From positions 1-8,093 of the forward strand of contig SXMI01000046.1 in assembly GCA_005777415.1 (NCBI GenBank): a DNA stretch of 8,093 nt, written 5' to 3'. Within the stretch, counting starts at the first letter, position 1. Each line of letters opens with the position of its first letter. Source of the stretch: Actinomycetota bacterium (GTDB taxonomy: Bacteria > Actinomycetota > Acidimicrobiia > Acidimicrobiales > Microtrichaceae). This document shows positions 1 to 5,835 of this stretch, piece by piece. Made by a program: the position numbers and the translations under genes. A model generated the notes under the pieces. That model ran no database searches. It was not told the origin of the DNA and saw only the letters and a program-made list of their open reading frames with translations.

Positions 1-192
1 GACGTCGAAGCCGACACCCTCCTGGGTGACGATCGCCACCCGCCGCACCCGTGGCGGCAGGACCCCGGCGAGCTCGCGGCGCACGCCGTCGCCCACCAGA
101 ACGGGGCACTCCCGACCGTCGGGCAGCTCCAGACGCACGAGGTAGCGGTCGTGGCCCTGTGGCTCGATCCCGACCGCCGCGGACTCAGACAC
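1..192 (-). CDS. aroB: 3-dehydroquinate synthase, N-terminal fragment cut by window edge
   Basis: The NAD-dependent enzyme that converts DAHP to 3-dehydroquinate, the second step of the shikimate pathway. Only the first 64 residues are inside the window; the whole protein is usually ~350–370 residues. The visible part has the opening strands of the family: a short Ser/Glu/Ala leader, YLVRLELPDGR, then CPVLVGDGVRRELAGVLPP, equivalent to the 'Y-x-I-x-I-G-x-x-L' start, and the first Rossmann strand RVAIVTQEGV. The catalytic metal and NAD sites lie beyond the edge. GTG 192 is chosen because a GGAGGAG lies 7 bases upstream. The start overlaps the aroK stop by 8 bases. The identification rests on the N-terminal pattern plus its place after aroK, which is its usual neighbour. 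Confidence 0.88.
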   Translation of the reverse strand, partial: MSESAAVGIEPQGHDRYLVRLELPDGRECPVLVGDGVRRELAGVLPPRVRRVAIVTQEGVGFDV

Positions 193-724
193 GCTCGAGC
201 TCCTCCACCACCGCGTCCGTCACGGCATCGGGTCCCAGACCGTCGGTGGCGACCACGACCTCCGCCACCTCGGTGTAGAGAGCCTCCCGCTCGGCGGCGA
301 GGCGACGCAAGGTGGTTGCGGCGTCGCCCCGCAGCAGCGGACGCTCCTCGGCATCGCGCTCGAGGCGGGCGACGAGCACATCCACCGGCGTCCGGAGCCA
401 CACGACACGACAGTGCTCGACCAGCAGACGGCGGTTCGCCCCGTCGAGCACCACCCCCCCGCCGGTGGCGAGGACTGCCGGCGGGCCGTCGAGCTGCTCG
501 CGCAGCATCTGGGACTCGAGGGACCGGAACGCATCCTCACCGCCGCGTTCGAACAGCTCGGCCACGCTCACTCCCGCTCGGGCCACGACGCAGTCGTCCA
601 GGTCGACGACGCGCAGTCCCAGCCGGGCGGCGAGCAGCGGTGCGACCTCGGACTTGCCGGTCCCGGACAGTCCGACGAGGGCGACATGGGTCCGGGTCGC
701 GTCCTCCGGCGGGCTCGGCTCCAC
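185..724 (-). CDS. aroK: Shikimate kinase
   Basis: Phosphorylates shikimate at the 3-hydroxyl with ATP, the fifth step to chorismate. At 179 residues it matches the usual 165–185. Visible: Walker A GLSGTGKS (18–25); DLD (D41, D43), where the second Asp binds shikimate; FRSLE with R67, the substrate-binding Arg; the Walker B-like GGG (88–90); the lid RPLL with R128; and the adenine-side helix Arg R146 in EREALY. Every residue expected for activity is present. It starts at GTG 724, 5 bases after the stop of the PH-like gene, with only a weak GGTGG-type upstream match, so coupling is likely. Its stop lies inside the aroB start region, an 8-base overlap. No bifunctional fusion to aroB is present, although the two proteins are fused in some bacteria. 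Confidence 0.97.
   Translation of the reverse strand: MEPSPPEDATRTHVALVGLSGTGKSEVAPLLAARLGLRVVDLDDCVVARAGVSVAELFERGGEDAFRSLESQMLREQLDGPPAVLATGGGVVLDGANRRLLVEHCRVVWLRTPVDVLVARLERDAEERPLLRGDAATTLRRLAAEREALYTEVAEVVVATDGLGPDAVTDAVVEELERV
200..206 (-). promoter_or_regulatory. Strong ribosome-binding site of aroB inside aroK
   Basis: GGAGGAG on the minus strand, 7 bases before GTG 192, is the best Shine-Dalgarno in the window. It lies within the last codons of aroK and fixes the aroB start. Confidence 0.75.
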
Positions 725-729
725 CGAGC

Positions 730-2028
730 TCAGACCACCACCACGCCGAGACCGTCGACGAGCTGGGCGACCGCGCCCTTCAACGGGACCTTGGGGCAGT
801 CGTGCGCCTCCAGCAGGACGGTCGCACCGTCACGGAGCTGGATCACGAGGGCGGTCGACTCGCTGTGGATCCGGGTGCTGATCCGGAACCGGGCCTCGTC
901 GGCGTTCTGGGCCTCGACCGAGACCACCTCGGACCACGGGATCTCGAGGGAGGTACCCCTGCCGCTCAGCTCGACGGCGTTGCGGGTGAGGGTCCCGATG
1001 CACTTCTTCCGTCGCCGCTTGATGCTCGGGTGGCCACCCAGGTACGTGACGTCCTGGATGATCAGGGCGCTCGACGCATCGAGGGGCGACGCCCCGGTCG
1101 CGGCGAACTGTTCCGATGGGTCCTGGAGCCAGGAGGGCAACGACGGGTCGTCCGGCAGCGCGCCGGACCCCTCGGCGACCGGGAAGGCCGTGGGGTCCGG
1201 CACCGGGGTCGGCACCGGGGTCGCGCCCACGGGACTGAAGGCGGGGTCGACGACCGGACCCGTCGGTGCCGGTGGGGACACAGCGGGCTGGACGGGAGGA
1301 TCGACGATGGGCTGGGCCACGACCGGTCCGGACGGAGCGGGTGCGAACGTCGGGGATGCACCGGTGGCGGGTGCTGGAGGTTCGGTGACCGGGGCCGGTG
1401 CCGGAGCTGGCGCCGGTGCCGGAGCCGGAGGTGGCGCAGGAGCCGGAGCCGGTGCGGGTGCAGGTGCAGGAGCCGGAGCCGGAGTTGGCGCAGGTGCCGG
1501 TGCAGGTGCAGGTGCCGGAGCAACCGGCGCAGGAGCTGGCGCAGGAGTTGCGGCCGGCGCCGGGCCAGGAGCCGGAGCGGACGGAGCGAAGGGGTTCGCG
1601 CCGGGGACCGGAGATGGGGTGATCACCGACGATCCGGTGGCAGACCCGGTGGCAGATCCGGTGGCCGGTTCCGGTGCGGACTCGCCCACCGGCGCCGGTG
1701 CGACCACCGGTGCCGGGTCGGGAGCACCGGTCGGCGTGCTCGCATCGGCAAGGAGCGCGTCGACGAGGGTGTCGCAGAACCGCTGGGGGAAGGTCGCCCG
1801 GAGCACCCGGCCGTCACGGGTCGAGATCTCGACGGTCGGACCGGCCGGGCCGGGAGCGCCCAACTCGTCGACGTTGGTGATGTCGGCGAGCGTGATCCAG
1901 ATGGGGTCCTGGCCCGACTGCGTCCTCCCGACACCGAAGAGGGAGCCGTCCAGGACGAAGAGGGCCTGCTCGTCGGGCCCGCCGTCCACGCCCACGGTGC
2001 CGCTCGCGGATGCGTCGGGTTCACTCAT
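730..2028 (-). CDS. Uncharacterised protein: two PH-like domains joined by a long Pro-Ala linker
   Basis: A 432-residue protein I cannot assign to a named family. Residues ~19–95 look like a small beta-barrel domain of PH/GRAM type: short strands, the segment PIWITLADITNVDEL, then VEISTRDGRVLRATF and a closing helix. Residues ~322–430 show the same plan: basic KRRRKK, CIGTLTRNAVEL, LEIPWSEVVSVEA, TALVIQLRDGATVLLEA and a final helix. Between them lies ~220 residues of low complexity, with near-pure Ala-Pro alternation at 148–213 and a triple ATGS repeat. There is no signal peptide or membrane helix, so the Pro-Ala region is probably a stiff cytoplasmic spacer. The start is uncertain: ATG 2028 is preferred over GTG 2082 or 2073 by codon and by domain onset, but none has a good ribosome-binding site. 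It ends 5 bases before aroK. The PH-like assignment is my inference from pattern alone. Confidence 0.8.
   Translation of the reverse strand: MSEPDASASGTVGVDGGPDEQALFVLDGSLFGVGRTQSGQDPIWITLADITNVDELGAPGPAGPTVEISTRDGRVLRATFPQRFCDTLVDALLADASTPTGAPDPAPVVAPAPVGESAPEPATGSATGSATGSSVITPSPVPGANPFAPSAPAPGPAPAATPAPAPAPVAPAPAPAPAPAPTPAPAPAPAPAPAPAPAPPPAPAPAPAPAPAPVTEPPAPATGASPTFAPAPSGPVVAQPIVDPPVQPAVSPPAPTGPVVDPAFSPVGATPVPTPVPDPTAFPVAEGSGALPDDPSLPSWLQDPSEQFAATGASPLDASSALIIQDVTYLGGHPSIKRRRKKCIGTLTRNAVELSGRGTSLEIPWSEVVSVEAQNADEARFRISTRIHSESTALVIQLRDGATVLLEAHDCPKVPLKGAVAQLVDGLGVVVV
1390..1587 (-). repeat. Degenerate 6-bp repeat tract encoding the (Ala-Pro)n linker
   Basis: About 200 bases made of degenerate GGNGCN units on the plus strand (GGAGCC, GGTGCA, GGCGCA and variants), read on the minus strand as GCN-CCN, i.e. 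Ala-Pro pairs. Codon third positions vary from unit to unit, so the protein repeat is better conserved than the DNA repeat, as expected if length and composition are under selection while perfect DNA repeats are disfavoured. The same tract read on the plus strand gives Gly-Ala and Arg-rich nonsense frames. Confidence 0.85.
1631..1666 (-). repeat. Three tandem 12-bp units coding ATGS repeats
   Basis: The unit GAYCCGGTGGCM occurs three times in a row (1631–1642, 1643–1654, 1655–1666), with only single-base differences at the Y and M positions. On the coding strand it keeps frame and encodes ATGS three times in the linker of the PH-like protein. The near identity suggests recent duplication or slippage. 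Confidence 0.7.
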
Positions 2029-2095
2029 CGAACTGGTCGACCCTGCGGCGTCGGGGCCGGTTCCCCCGCTCACGACGTCCACTCCGGTCCGCCAT
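2021..2095 (-). CDS. Possible 24-residue Arg-rich leader peptide overlapping the next gene
   Basis: A small ORF opens at ATG 2095 and closes at TGA 2023–2021. Its stop lies within GATGAGTGA, so the ATG (2028) of the PH-like gene is inside its last codons and the two overlap by 8 bases. The peptide begins MADRSGRRERG and contains a run of Arg, then ends in an acidic DQFDE. The overlap geometry suits translational coupling, as seen at other junctions here. There is no strong ribosome-binding site and no recognised family; GC-rich DNA readily makes Arg-rich chance frames. Treat as hypothetical. Confidence 0.2.
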   Translation of the reverse strand: MADRSGRRERGNRPRRRRVDQFDE

Positions 2096-2108
2096 CGGCA
2101 CGATTGCC

Positions 2109-2186
2109 TGTCCCCGGTCCACCCGGAGTCGGTGTCGGTGCACGCATGCCCTCACCGTACCGGGCCACGCCACCTGGACCGGGACA
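2109..2186 (-). other. Candidate structured leader in the gap before the PH-like gene
   Basis: The 189-base gap 2217–2029 can fold into nested stems. The outer stem pairs TGTCCCCGGTCCA (2109–2121) with TGGACCGGGACA (2175–2186), 12 pairs with one bulged C. The middle stem pairs CCCGG (2122–2126) with CCGGG (2160–2164). The inner stem pairs CGGTG (2136–2140) with CACCG (2153–2157) around a 12-base loop that contains GCATGC. No U-tract follows. I see no promoter I would defend in this gap. Such pairing is easier by chance at this GC content, so the call is tentative; it could be an mRNA leader, a processing site or nothing. Confidence 0.35.
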
Positions 2187-2217
2187 CCCGGGACGTCGGC
2201 CGGTTTCCGTCCCCGGA

Positions 2218-3204
2218 TCAGCGGAACGCCGGGTCCCCGCCCTCGTAGGTCGGTCCCGGGGCCAGCGGCCCGCTGCCGGCACCGAGCACCTCGGCGATGG
2301 CATCGGCGACATCCGCCGACAGCGCGCTGGTCTCGTCCTCGACCGTCCCGGCGGCAGGTGCCGGCGGGGTCTCGACGGTTCCGGACCTGCCGGCGAGGGC
2401 CCCGGCGGCCCACGGGTCGGACACCTCGTCGAGACCCACGACCTCGTCGATCGGGAACAGGTCCTCGACCGAGCGGAACGGGTCCGCCGGGGCTGTCGGC
2501 TCCCCAGCGATGCCGTCGACGACGACCGGCGACCCACCGGTGACGGAGGTGGGCACCTCGAGGCGGGGCCGGGTGCTCGCCTGAGCGGGCTCCGGTTCGA
2601 CCGGCTCGTCCCAGGGGCTGCGATCCACGACCTCGACGACGGAGGCGACGACCGGCTCCGGCGCCTCGACCACGAGCAGCCCCTCGCGCACCAGTGCGAC
2701 GAGCGCTCGGGCCGCGTCGAGCTCGGCGACACCGGAACGGGCCATGACCGAGGCCACGTCGTCGGACCGTCCGAGGCTCGTCACGATGGTCCAACCGAGG
2801 GGGTCGAGCACCACTCTGCCGTCCGGTGGGGACGGGACCGGGCGGACCCGGTGGCGGGAGCTCGGCAGCACCTGCTCGACGGCGTCCCATTCGGCCCGGA
2901 GGGACAGCGCCTCGGCGAGCACCACCGAGACGGGACGGGGCTGCGACGAGGCCACGGTCGGTCGGCGGTCCTCCTCGAAGCGGAACGACCCGGTGGTGCA
3001 GCGCAGCGCCTCGAAGGTCGCACGGACGGCGTCGTCCACGACCGTGCCCGCCGCCTCGGCGCCGGTGCACTCCCCGTCCTCGAGCCACAGCCGGACCGTC
3101 CCACGGTCCCCGTCGATCTGGAGCACACCGGGTCGTTCGCCGCCGGCGAGGAACCTCAGGACGTCGGCGAGGGGGAATGAGTCGAGCGTGCCCTCGAGTG
3201 CCAC
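2218..3204 (-). CDS. DUF4388 domain protein with winged-helix-like segment and disordered tail
   Basis: A 328-residue protein of unknown function. The DUF4388 (PATAN-like) domain occupies residues ~2–95, with its typical opening LEGTLDSFPLADVLRFLAGG, a GVLQIDG strand, and the closing TGSFRFEED. After a ~35-residue linker comes a probable winged helix (about 130–182; VSDLGR-type helix, then LDAARALVALVREGLLVVE). The last ~145 residues are acidic and rich in Ala, Pro, Gly and Val, and are probably disordered. There is no signal peptide or membrane helix, so it is probably cytoplasmic. DUF4388 proteins are known mainly as signalling or adaptor proteins; no ligand or partner can be read here. I chose GTG 3204 because the domain normally begins at the N-terminus and GGGAGGA lies just upstream; GTG 3264 or ATG 3258 would add 20 or 18 residues. 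It sits between aroE and aroK, but nothing shows a role in aromatic synthesis. Confidence 0.85.
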   Translation of the reverse strand: MALEGTLDSFPLADVLRFLAGGERPGVLQIDGDRGTVRLWLEDGECTGAEAAGTVVDDAVRATFEALRCTTGSFRFEEDRRPTVASSQPRPVSVVLAEALSLRAEWDAVEQVLPSSRHRVRPVPSPPDGRVVLDPLGWTIVTSLGRSDDVASVMARSGVAELDAARALVALVREGLLVVEAPEPVVASVVEVVDRSPWDEPVEPEPAQASTRPRLEVPTSVTGGSPVVVDGIAGEPTAPADPFRSVEDLFPIDEVVGLDEVSDPWAAGALAGRSGTVETPPAPAAGTVEDETSALSADVADAIAEVLGAGSGPLAPGPTYEGGDPAFR

Positions 3205-3207
3205 GGG

Positions 3208-3214
3208 TCCTCCC
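3208..3214 (-). promoter_or_regulatory. Ribosome-binding site deciding the DUF4388 gene start
   Basis: GGGAGGA on the minus strand lies 3 bases (4 from the GGAGG core) before GTG 3204. The spacing is short but this is the only good Shine-Dalgarno match near any candidate start of this gene. The alternatives GTG 3264 and ATG 3258 are preceded by pyrimidine-rich sequence. Confidence 0.5.
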
Positions 3215-3235
3215 GTCGTCGCGTCGTCGGGGCCG

Positions 3236-3255
3236 GACGGTCCTCGACGGTCCTC
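3236..3255. repeat. Tandem 10-bp direct repeat GACGGTCCTC x2
   Basis: GACGGTCCTC occurs twice back to back without mismatch (3236–3245 and 3246–3255). The second copy overlaps one arm of the neighbouring hairpin. It may be a simple duplication; two copies are too few to claim a binding site. Confidence 0.6.
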
Positions 3256-3276
3256 CATCGGCACGGAGGACGAGGA
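3241..3276 (-). other. Bulged hairpin between aroE and the DUF4388 gene
   Basis: In plus-strand terms, TCCTCG (3241–3246) pairs with CGAGGA (3271–3276) and TCCTCC (3251–3256) pairs with GGAGGA (3265–3270). This gives 12 pairs, a 4-base bulge and an 8-base loop. An alternative inner pairing, GTCCTCC with GGAGGAC, is a perfect 7-bp inverted repeat. On the transcript no U-tract follows, so it is not a typical intrinsic terminator. The loop holds the GTG (3264) and ATG (3258) that would start a longer DUF4388 protein, which argues that translation begins downstream at 3204. Its function is unknown; it could be chance in GC-rich DNA. Confidence 0.45.
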
Positions 3277-3302
3277 TCTTCAGCGATTTCCGGGGGCGAC
3301 CC

Positions 3303-4139
3303 TCAGTCGCCGGCGAGGTGCCGGTCCACGGCCGAGCGGATCGCCTCGAGCGGCGCGGCGGCACCGGTCCACAGCTCGAATGCCGCTGCCGCCTGGTGGA
3401 CGAGCATGGCGACCCCGTTGGCGGCGACGATCCCCCGCGACCGGCAGTCCCGGACCAGTTCGGTCTCGATCGGGTGGTAGACGAGGTCGACCACGACCGT
3501 TCCGCCGTCCAGCCCTGCCGGATCGACCGGGGTGCCCGGGTGCGCCTCCATGCCCACGGGCGAGGCGTTGACGACCAGGTCGGCGGCGGCCAGGTCGACC
3601 GGGGTCCCCGCCCGGATGACGCCGCCGAGCCGTTCGGCGACCATCGCCGTCCTGGACGGATCCCGACCCAGGAGCGCCACGTCGACGGCGCCGTGCCCGG
3701 CGAGCGCCAGGGCGACGGCCCGGGCGGCCCCACCCGTGCCCAGGACGACACCGCACATCCCCGCCGGATCCCGACCGGTGTCCGAGCGCATCCCCTCGAC
3801 GAAGCCCACACCATCGGTGTTGTGGCCGATGAGCCGGCCTCCGGAGCTCCTCACGCAGTTGACCGCTCCGAGGAGGGCCGCGTCACCCACCACCTCGTCG
3901 AGCAGTCCGACGATGGACTCCTTGTGCGGCATGGTCACCGACAGTCCCGCCAGTCCGAGCGCACGAACACCCCGGACGGCGTCGGCCAGGCCGGCGGCGG
4001 TCACCTCCAGGGCCACGAAGGTCCAGTCCAGCCCGAGTGCACCGAAGGCGGCGTTGTGGATCACGGGTGAGAGCGAGTGGCGGACCGGGTCACCCAGGAC
4101 CGCGGCCAACCGGGTGGCCCCCGATGGCGCCCAGTCCAC
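3303..4139 (-). CDS. aroE: Shikimate dehydrogenase (NADP-dependent)
   Basis: Reduces 3-dehydroshikimate to shikimate with NADPH in the cytoplasm. Its 278 residues are normal for the family. The substrate site is visible as SLSPVIHN (22–29), SVTMPHKE with catalytic K73, N94, and NTDG with catalytic D108. The Rossmann domain has the GTGGAARA dinucleotide loop (134–141), NASPVGM (191–197) and NGVAMLVHQAAAAFELW with Q249. The usual NRT motif after the second Rossmann strand, which contacts the NADP phosphate, reads GRD (158–160) here, though S162-R163-T164 follow closely; cofactor preference is therefore inferred from the family. The GTG start lies 11 bases after the mltG stop with no clear ribosome-binding site, so coupling to mltG is likely. 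Only the usual D108/K73 shikimate-type residues are seen, with no fusion or truncation. Confidence 0.97.
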   Translation of the reverse strand: MDWAPSGATRLAAVLGDPVRHSLSPVIHNAAFGALGLDWTFVALEVTAAGLADAVRGVRALGLAGLSVTMPHKESIVGLLDEVVGDAALLGAVNCVRSSGGRLIGHNTDGVGFVEGMRSDTGRDPAGMCGVVLGTGGAARAVALALAGHGAVDVALLGRDPSRTAMVAERLGGVIRAGTPVDLAAADLVVNASPVGMEAHPGTPVDPAGLDGGTVVVDLVYHPIETELVRDCRSRGIVAANGVAMLVHQAAAAFELWTGAAAPLEAIRSAVDRHLAGD

Positions 4140-4150
4140 CGACCGCGGGG

Positions 4151-5344
4151 TCAGAACACGCCCTTCTCGCGGGATTCCTGAGCGGCCCGCTCGAACTCCT
4201 CGGCCGACGCCGTGAAGAGGTGGGTCGGTGGGTCGTTCGAGATCAGCACGTAGTAGAGCCAGTCGCCGGCCGGCGCCCGGATCGCCGCCTCCAGCGACGC
4301 TCGACCCGGCATGGAGATCGGCGTCGGCGGGAGGCCTCGGTTGCGGCGCAGGTTGTAGGGCGAATCCACCTCGAGGTCGGCGGCGGTGAGCTCACCCGAT
4401 GTCCGACCCAGCCCGTAGAGGTTGGAGGCGTCGATGCCCAGGATCTCGTCGGCGTCGAGCCGGTTGTAGATGACCCGGGCGATCTTGCCGCGTTCCTCCG
4501 GTGGCTGGCCCGTCTCCCGTTCGATCAGCGAGGCCACGGTGATCAGGTCGTAGGCGCTCCGGCCCTGGAGGGCCTCGGCCCGGTCGTAGTCCAGCGAGTC
4601 GAGGATCTCGTCGTTCCGGTCGACCATCGTCTGGAGGATGTCGGCGGCCGAGGCGTCGACGGCGAACTCGTAGGTGTCCGGGAAGAGGAAGCCCTCCCAG
4701 TTGGTCACCTCGGCCGGCTTGTACCGCGAGGTGACCGAGCCGGAGCCGAGGGCGCTGAGGAGGTCGGCCGACGTGATCCCCGGAACCGACTCCTCGATGA
4801 TCTCGAAGACCCCCGAGAGGTTGGTGCCCTCGGGGATGCGCACGACCCGGGCATCGGGCGGGACCGGGCCGGCGTCGAGGACCGCGATGGCCTCGGCGAA
4901 GCCGGAGTTCGCACGGAACTCGGTGTAGCGGCCAGCCTCCCAGGGCCCCCCGCCGGTGAACTGGACGTAGACGCGGAAGATCGTCGGGCCGGAGATGACC
5001 CCGTTGGCGGCGAGCACGTCGCCGATCCCGTCGCGGGAGGTCCCCGGCTCGATGACCACGTCGCCGACGAGTTCGCCCTGCTCACCCGGCGGGTCGATCT
5101 GACGTGTGACCCACAGCACCGAGCCGAGCAGCCCCAGGCCCACCACGGCGAGGACCACAGCGACCACGGCGAGCAGGCGGCGCCCGCCCCGTGCGGGCGG
5201 CGACATCGGGACGTACTCCTCGCCGAGCTGCGCCGGGCCCGAACCTGCCGAACCCCGCTGACGGGGTCCGTCGCCCGAGGTGCCCGCCCGGTTCCGGCGC
5301 ACTCGTTCAACCTCGGGGGCACCCCCCTGCTGCTGGTCGCTCAC
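4151..5344 (-). CDS. mltG: Endolytic murein transglycosylase MltG (YceG-like)
   Basis: Membrane-anchored lytic transglycosylase that cleaves nascent peptidoglycan strands and is thought to set or terminate glycan chain length. I start at GTG 5344 (397 aa), which overlaps the ruvX stop as GTGA and has an AGGA 9 bases upstream, rather than at the in-frame codon at 5383 inside ruvX. A hydrophilic cytoplasmic tail of ~55 residues, rich in Gly, Arg and Gln, precedes one transmembrane helix (about 56–80), giving an N-in topology. A LysM-like subdomain follows (VIEPGTSRDGIGDVL, about 97–111), then the YceG domain: EGFLFPDTYEF (217–227), ASLIERET (271–278) with E275 the likely catalytic acid equivalent to E. 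coli E218, and SPYNLRRNRGLPPTPISMPG (328–347). The ORF is full length, ends 11 bases before aroE, and shows no sign of damage. Confidence 0.96.
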   Translation of the reverse strand: MSDQQQGGAPEVERVRRNRAGTSGDGPRQRGSAGSGPAQLGEEYVPMSPPARGGRRLLAVVAVVLAVVGLGLLGSVLWVTRQIDPPGEQGELVGDVVIEPGTSRDGIGDVLAANGVISGPTIFRVYVQFTGGGPWEAGRYTEFRANSGFAEAIAVLDAGPVPPDARVVRIPEGTNLSGVFEIIEESVPGITSADLLSALGSGSVTSRYKPAEVTNWEGFLFPDTYEFAVDASAADILQTMVDRNDEILDSLDYDRAEALQGRSAYDLITVASLIERETGQPPEERGKIARVIYNRLDADEILGIDASNLYGLGRTSGELTAADLEVDSPYNLRRNRGLPPTPISMPGRASLEAAIRAPAGDWLYYVLISNDPPTHLFTASAEEFERAAQESREKGVF

Positions 5345-5835
5345 GGGGTGGAATCCTGTCGTGCCCGCTGCAAGTCGAGCCAACTCTGCAGGATCACCGA
5401 CGCCGCCACGGCGTCGACGACCCGCCGACGGGCCCGCTCATCAAGTCCGGCCCCACGCAGGGAGGCGTGGGCCTCGGCGGTGGAGAACCGCTCGTCGTGG
5501 GTGACCACCGGGACGTCCCAGGTGGAACGGAGCTCGTCGACCTCGGCCAGCACCCGCTTGGCCGCAGGCCCGACGGACCCGTCGAGACTGAGCGGGAGGC
5601 CGACGACCACGACCGCGGCGTCGACGTCGCGGACGACCCGCAGGAGCCGACGGTGATCGGCCGGCCGATCACCGGAGCGCTCCACCACCTCGGCGGGCAC
5701 GCTCGTGGTGCCGCCGCCGTCACCGACGGCCACACCGATCCTCCGCTCGCCCAGGTCGAGGCCCACCGACGGGCCGACGAGCGAGGGTGGCACCTCGCTC
5801 GGAGCGCACGGGCCTGCGCCCGTCCCGGCGCTCAC
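5341..5835 (-). CDS. ruvX: RuvX/YqgF family RNase H-fold nuclease
   Basis: A 164-residue protein of the YqgF family (usual length 130–170), known as a putative Holliday-junction resolvase and, from E. coli YqgF, as a factor in 16S rRNA 5'-end maturation. The family motifs appear in order: SVGLDLGERRIGVAVGD with the first acidic residue D27, VVVVGLPLSLDGS at about 75–87, VTHDERFSTAEA with E115, and VDAVAASVILQSWLD with D141. These three acids match the RNase H-fold metal site, so the protein should be active. The GTG start (5835) overlaps the alaS stop in GTGA and has no strong ribosome-binding site of its own, which suggests coupled translation. The stop overlaps the mltG start in the same way. 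The first ~20 residues are a Gly/Pro-rich extension before the fold. The family is certain; which cellular role dominates is not visible here. Confidence 0.96.
   Translation of the reverse strand: MSAGTGAGPCAPSEVPPSLVGPSVGLDLGERRIGVAVGDGGGTTSVPAEVVERSGDRPADHRRLLRVVRDVDAAVVVVGLPLSLDGSVGPAAKRVLAEVDELRSTWDVPVVTHDERFSTAEAHASLRGAGLDERARRRVVDAVAASVILQSWLDLQRARQDSTP

Noticed and set aside
1105..1140. LPSWLQDPSEQFA in the PH-like protein as a DUF2510-type WYPDP motif
   Set aside because: Only W and DP match; the second conserved part (RYWDG) is missing.
1386..1590. Regular short repeats resembling a CRISPR array or minisatellite
   Set aside because: Units are 6 bp with no spacers and stay in the Ala-Pro reading frame, so this is coding low complexity.
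2150..2217. Possible promoter with a TACGGT -10-like element near 2158–2153 before ATG 2147
   Set aside because: There is no matching -35 element and the -10 match is weak; TA-poor sequence makes a single hexamer uninformative.
2195..2220. Terminator hairpin just after the DUF4388 stop (CCGGGGAC … GTCCCGGG)
   Set aside because: The stem has a mismatch, the loop is long, and no U-tract follows; the operon seems to continue.
151..3180. A 1009-codon open frame on the plus strand, and a 611-codon one at 413–2248
   Set aside because: They lie antisense to aroK, the PH-like gene and the DUF4388 gene, have Arg/Gly/Pro-rich composition with no recognisable domain, and result from few stop codons at high GC. 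The minus-strand frames carry family motifs.
2021..3814. A 597-codon minus-strand frame across aroE, the DUF4388 gene and the gap
   Set aside because: It is out of frame with aroE and the DUF4388 gene, is Arg/Gly-rich throughout, and has no motif. Only its last 24 codons are discussed, as a possible small ORF.
5341..5383. A longer mltG start at 5383, inside ruvX
   Set aside because: The extra 13 residues overlap ruvX coding sequence; GTG 5344 gives the GTGA overlap seen at the previous junction and has AGGA at a usable distance.
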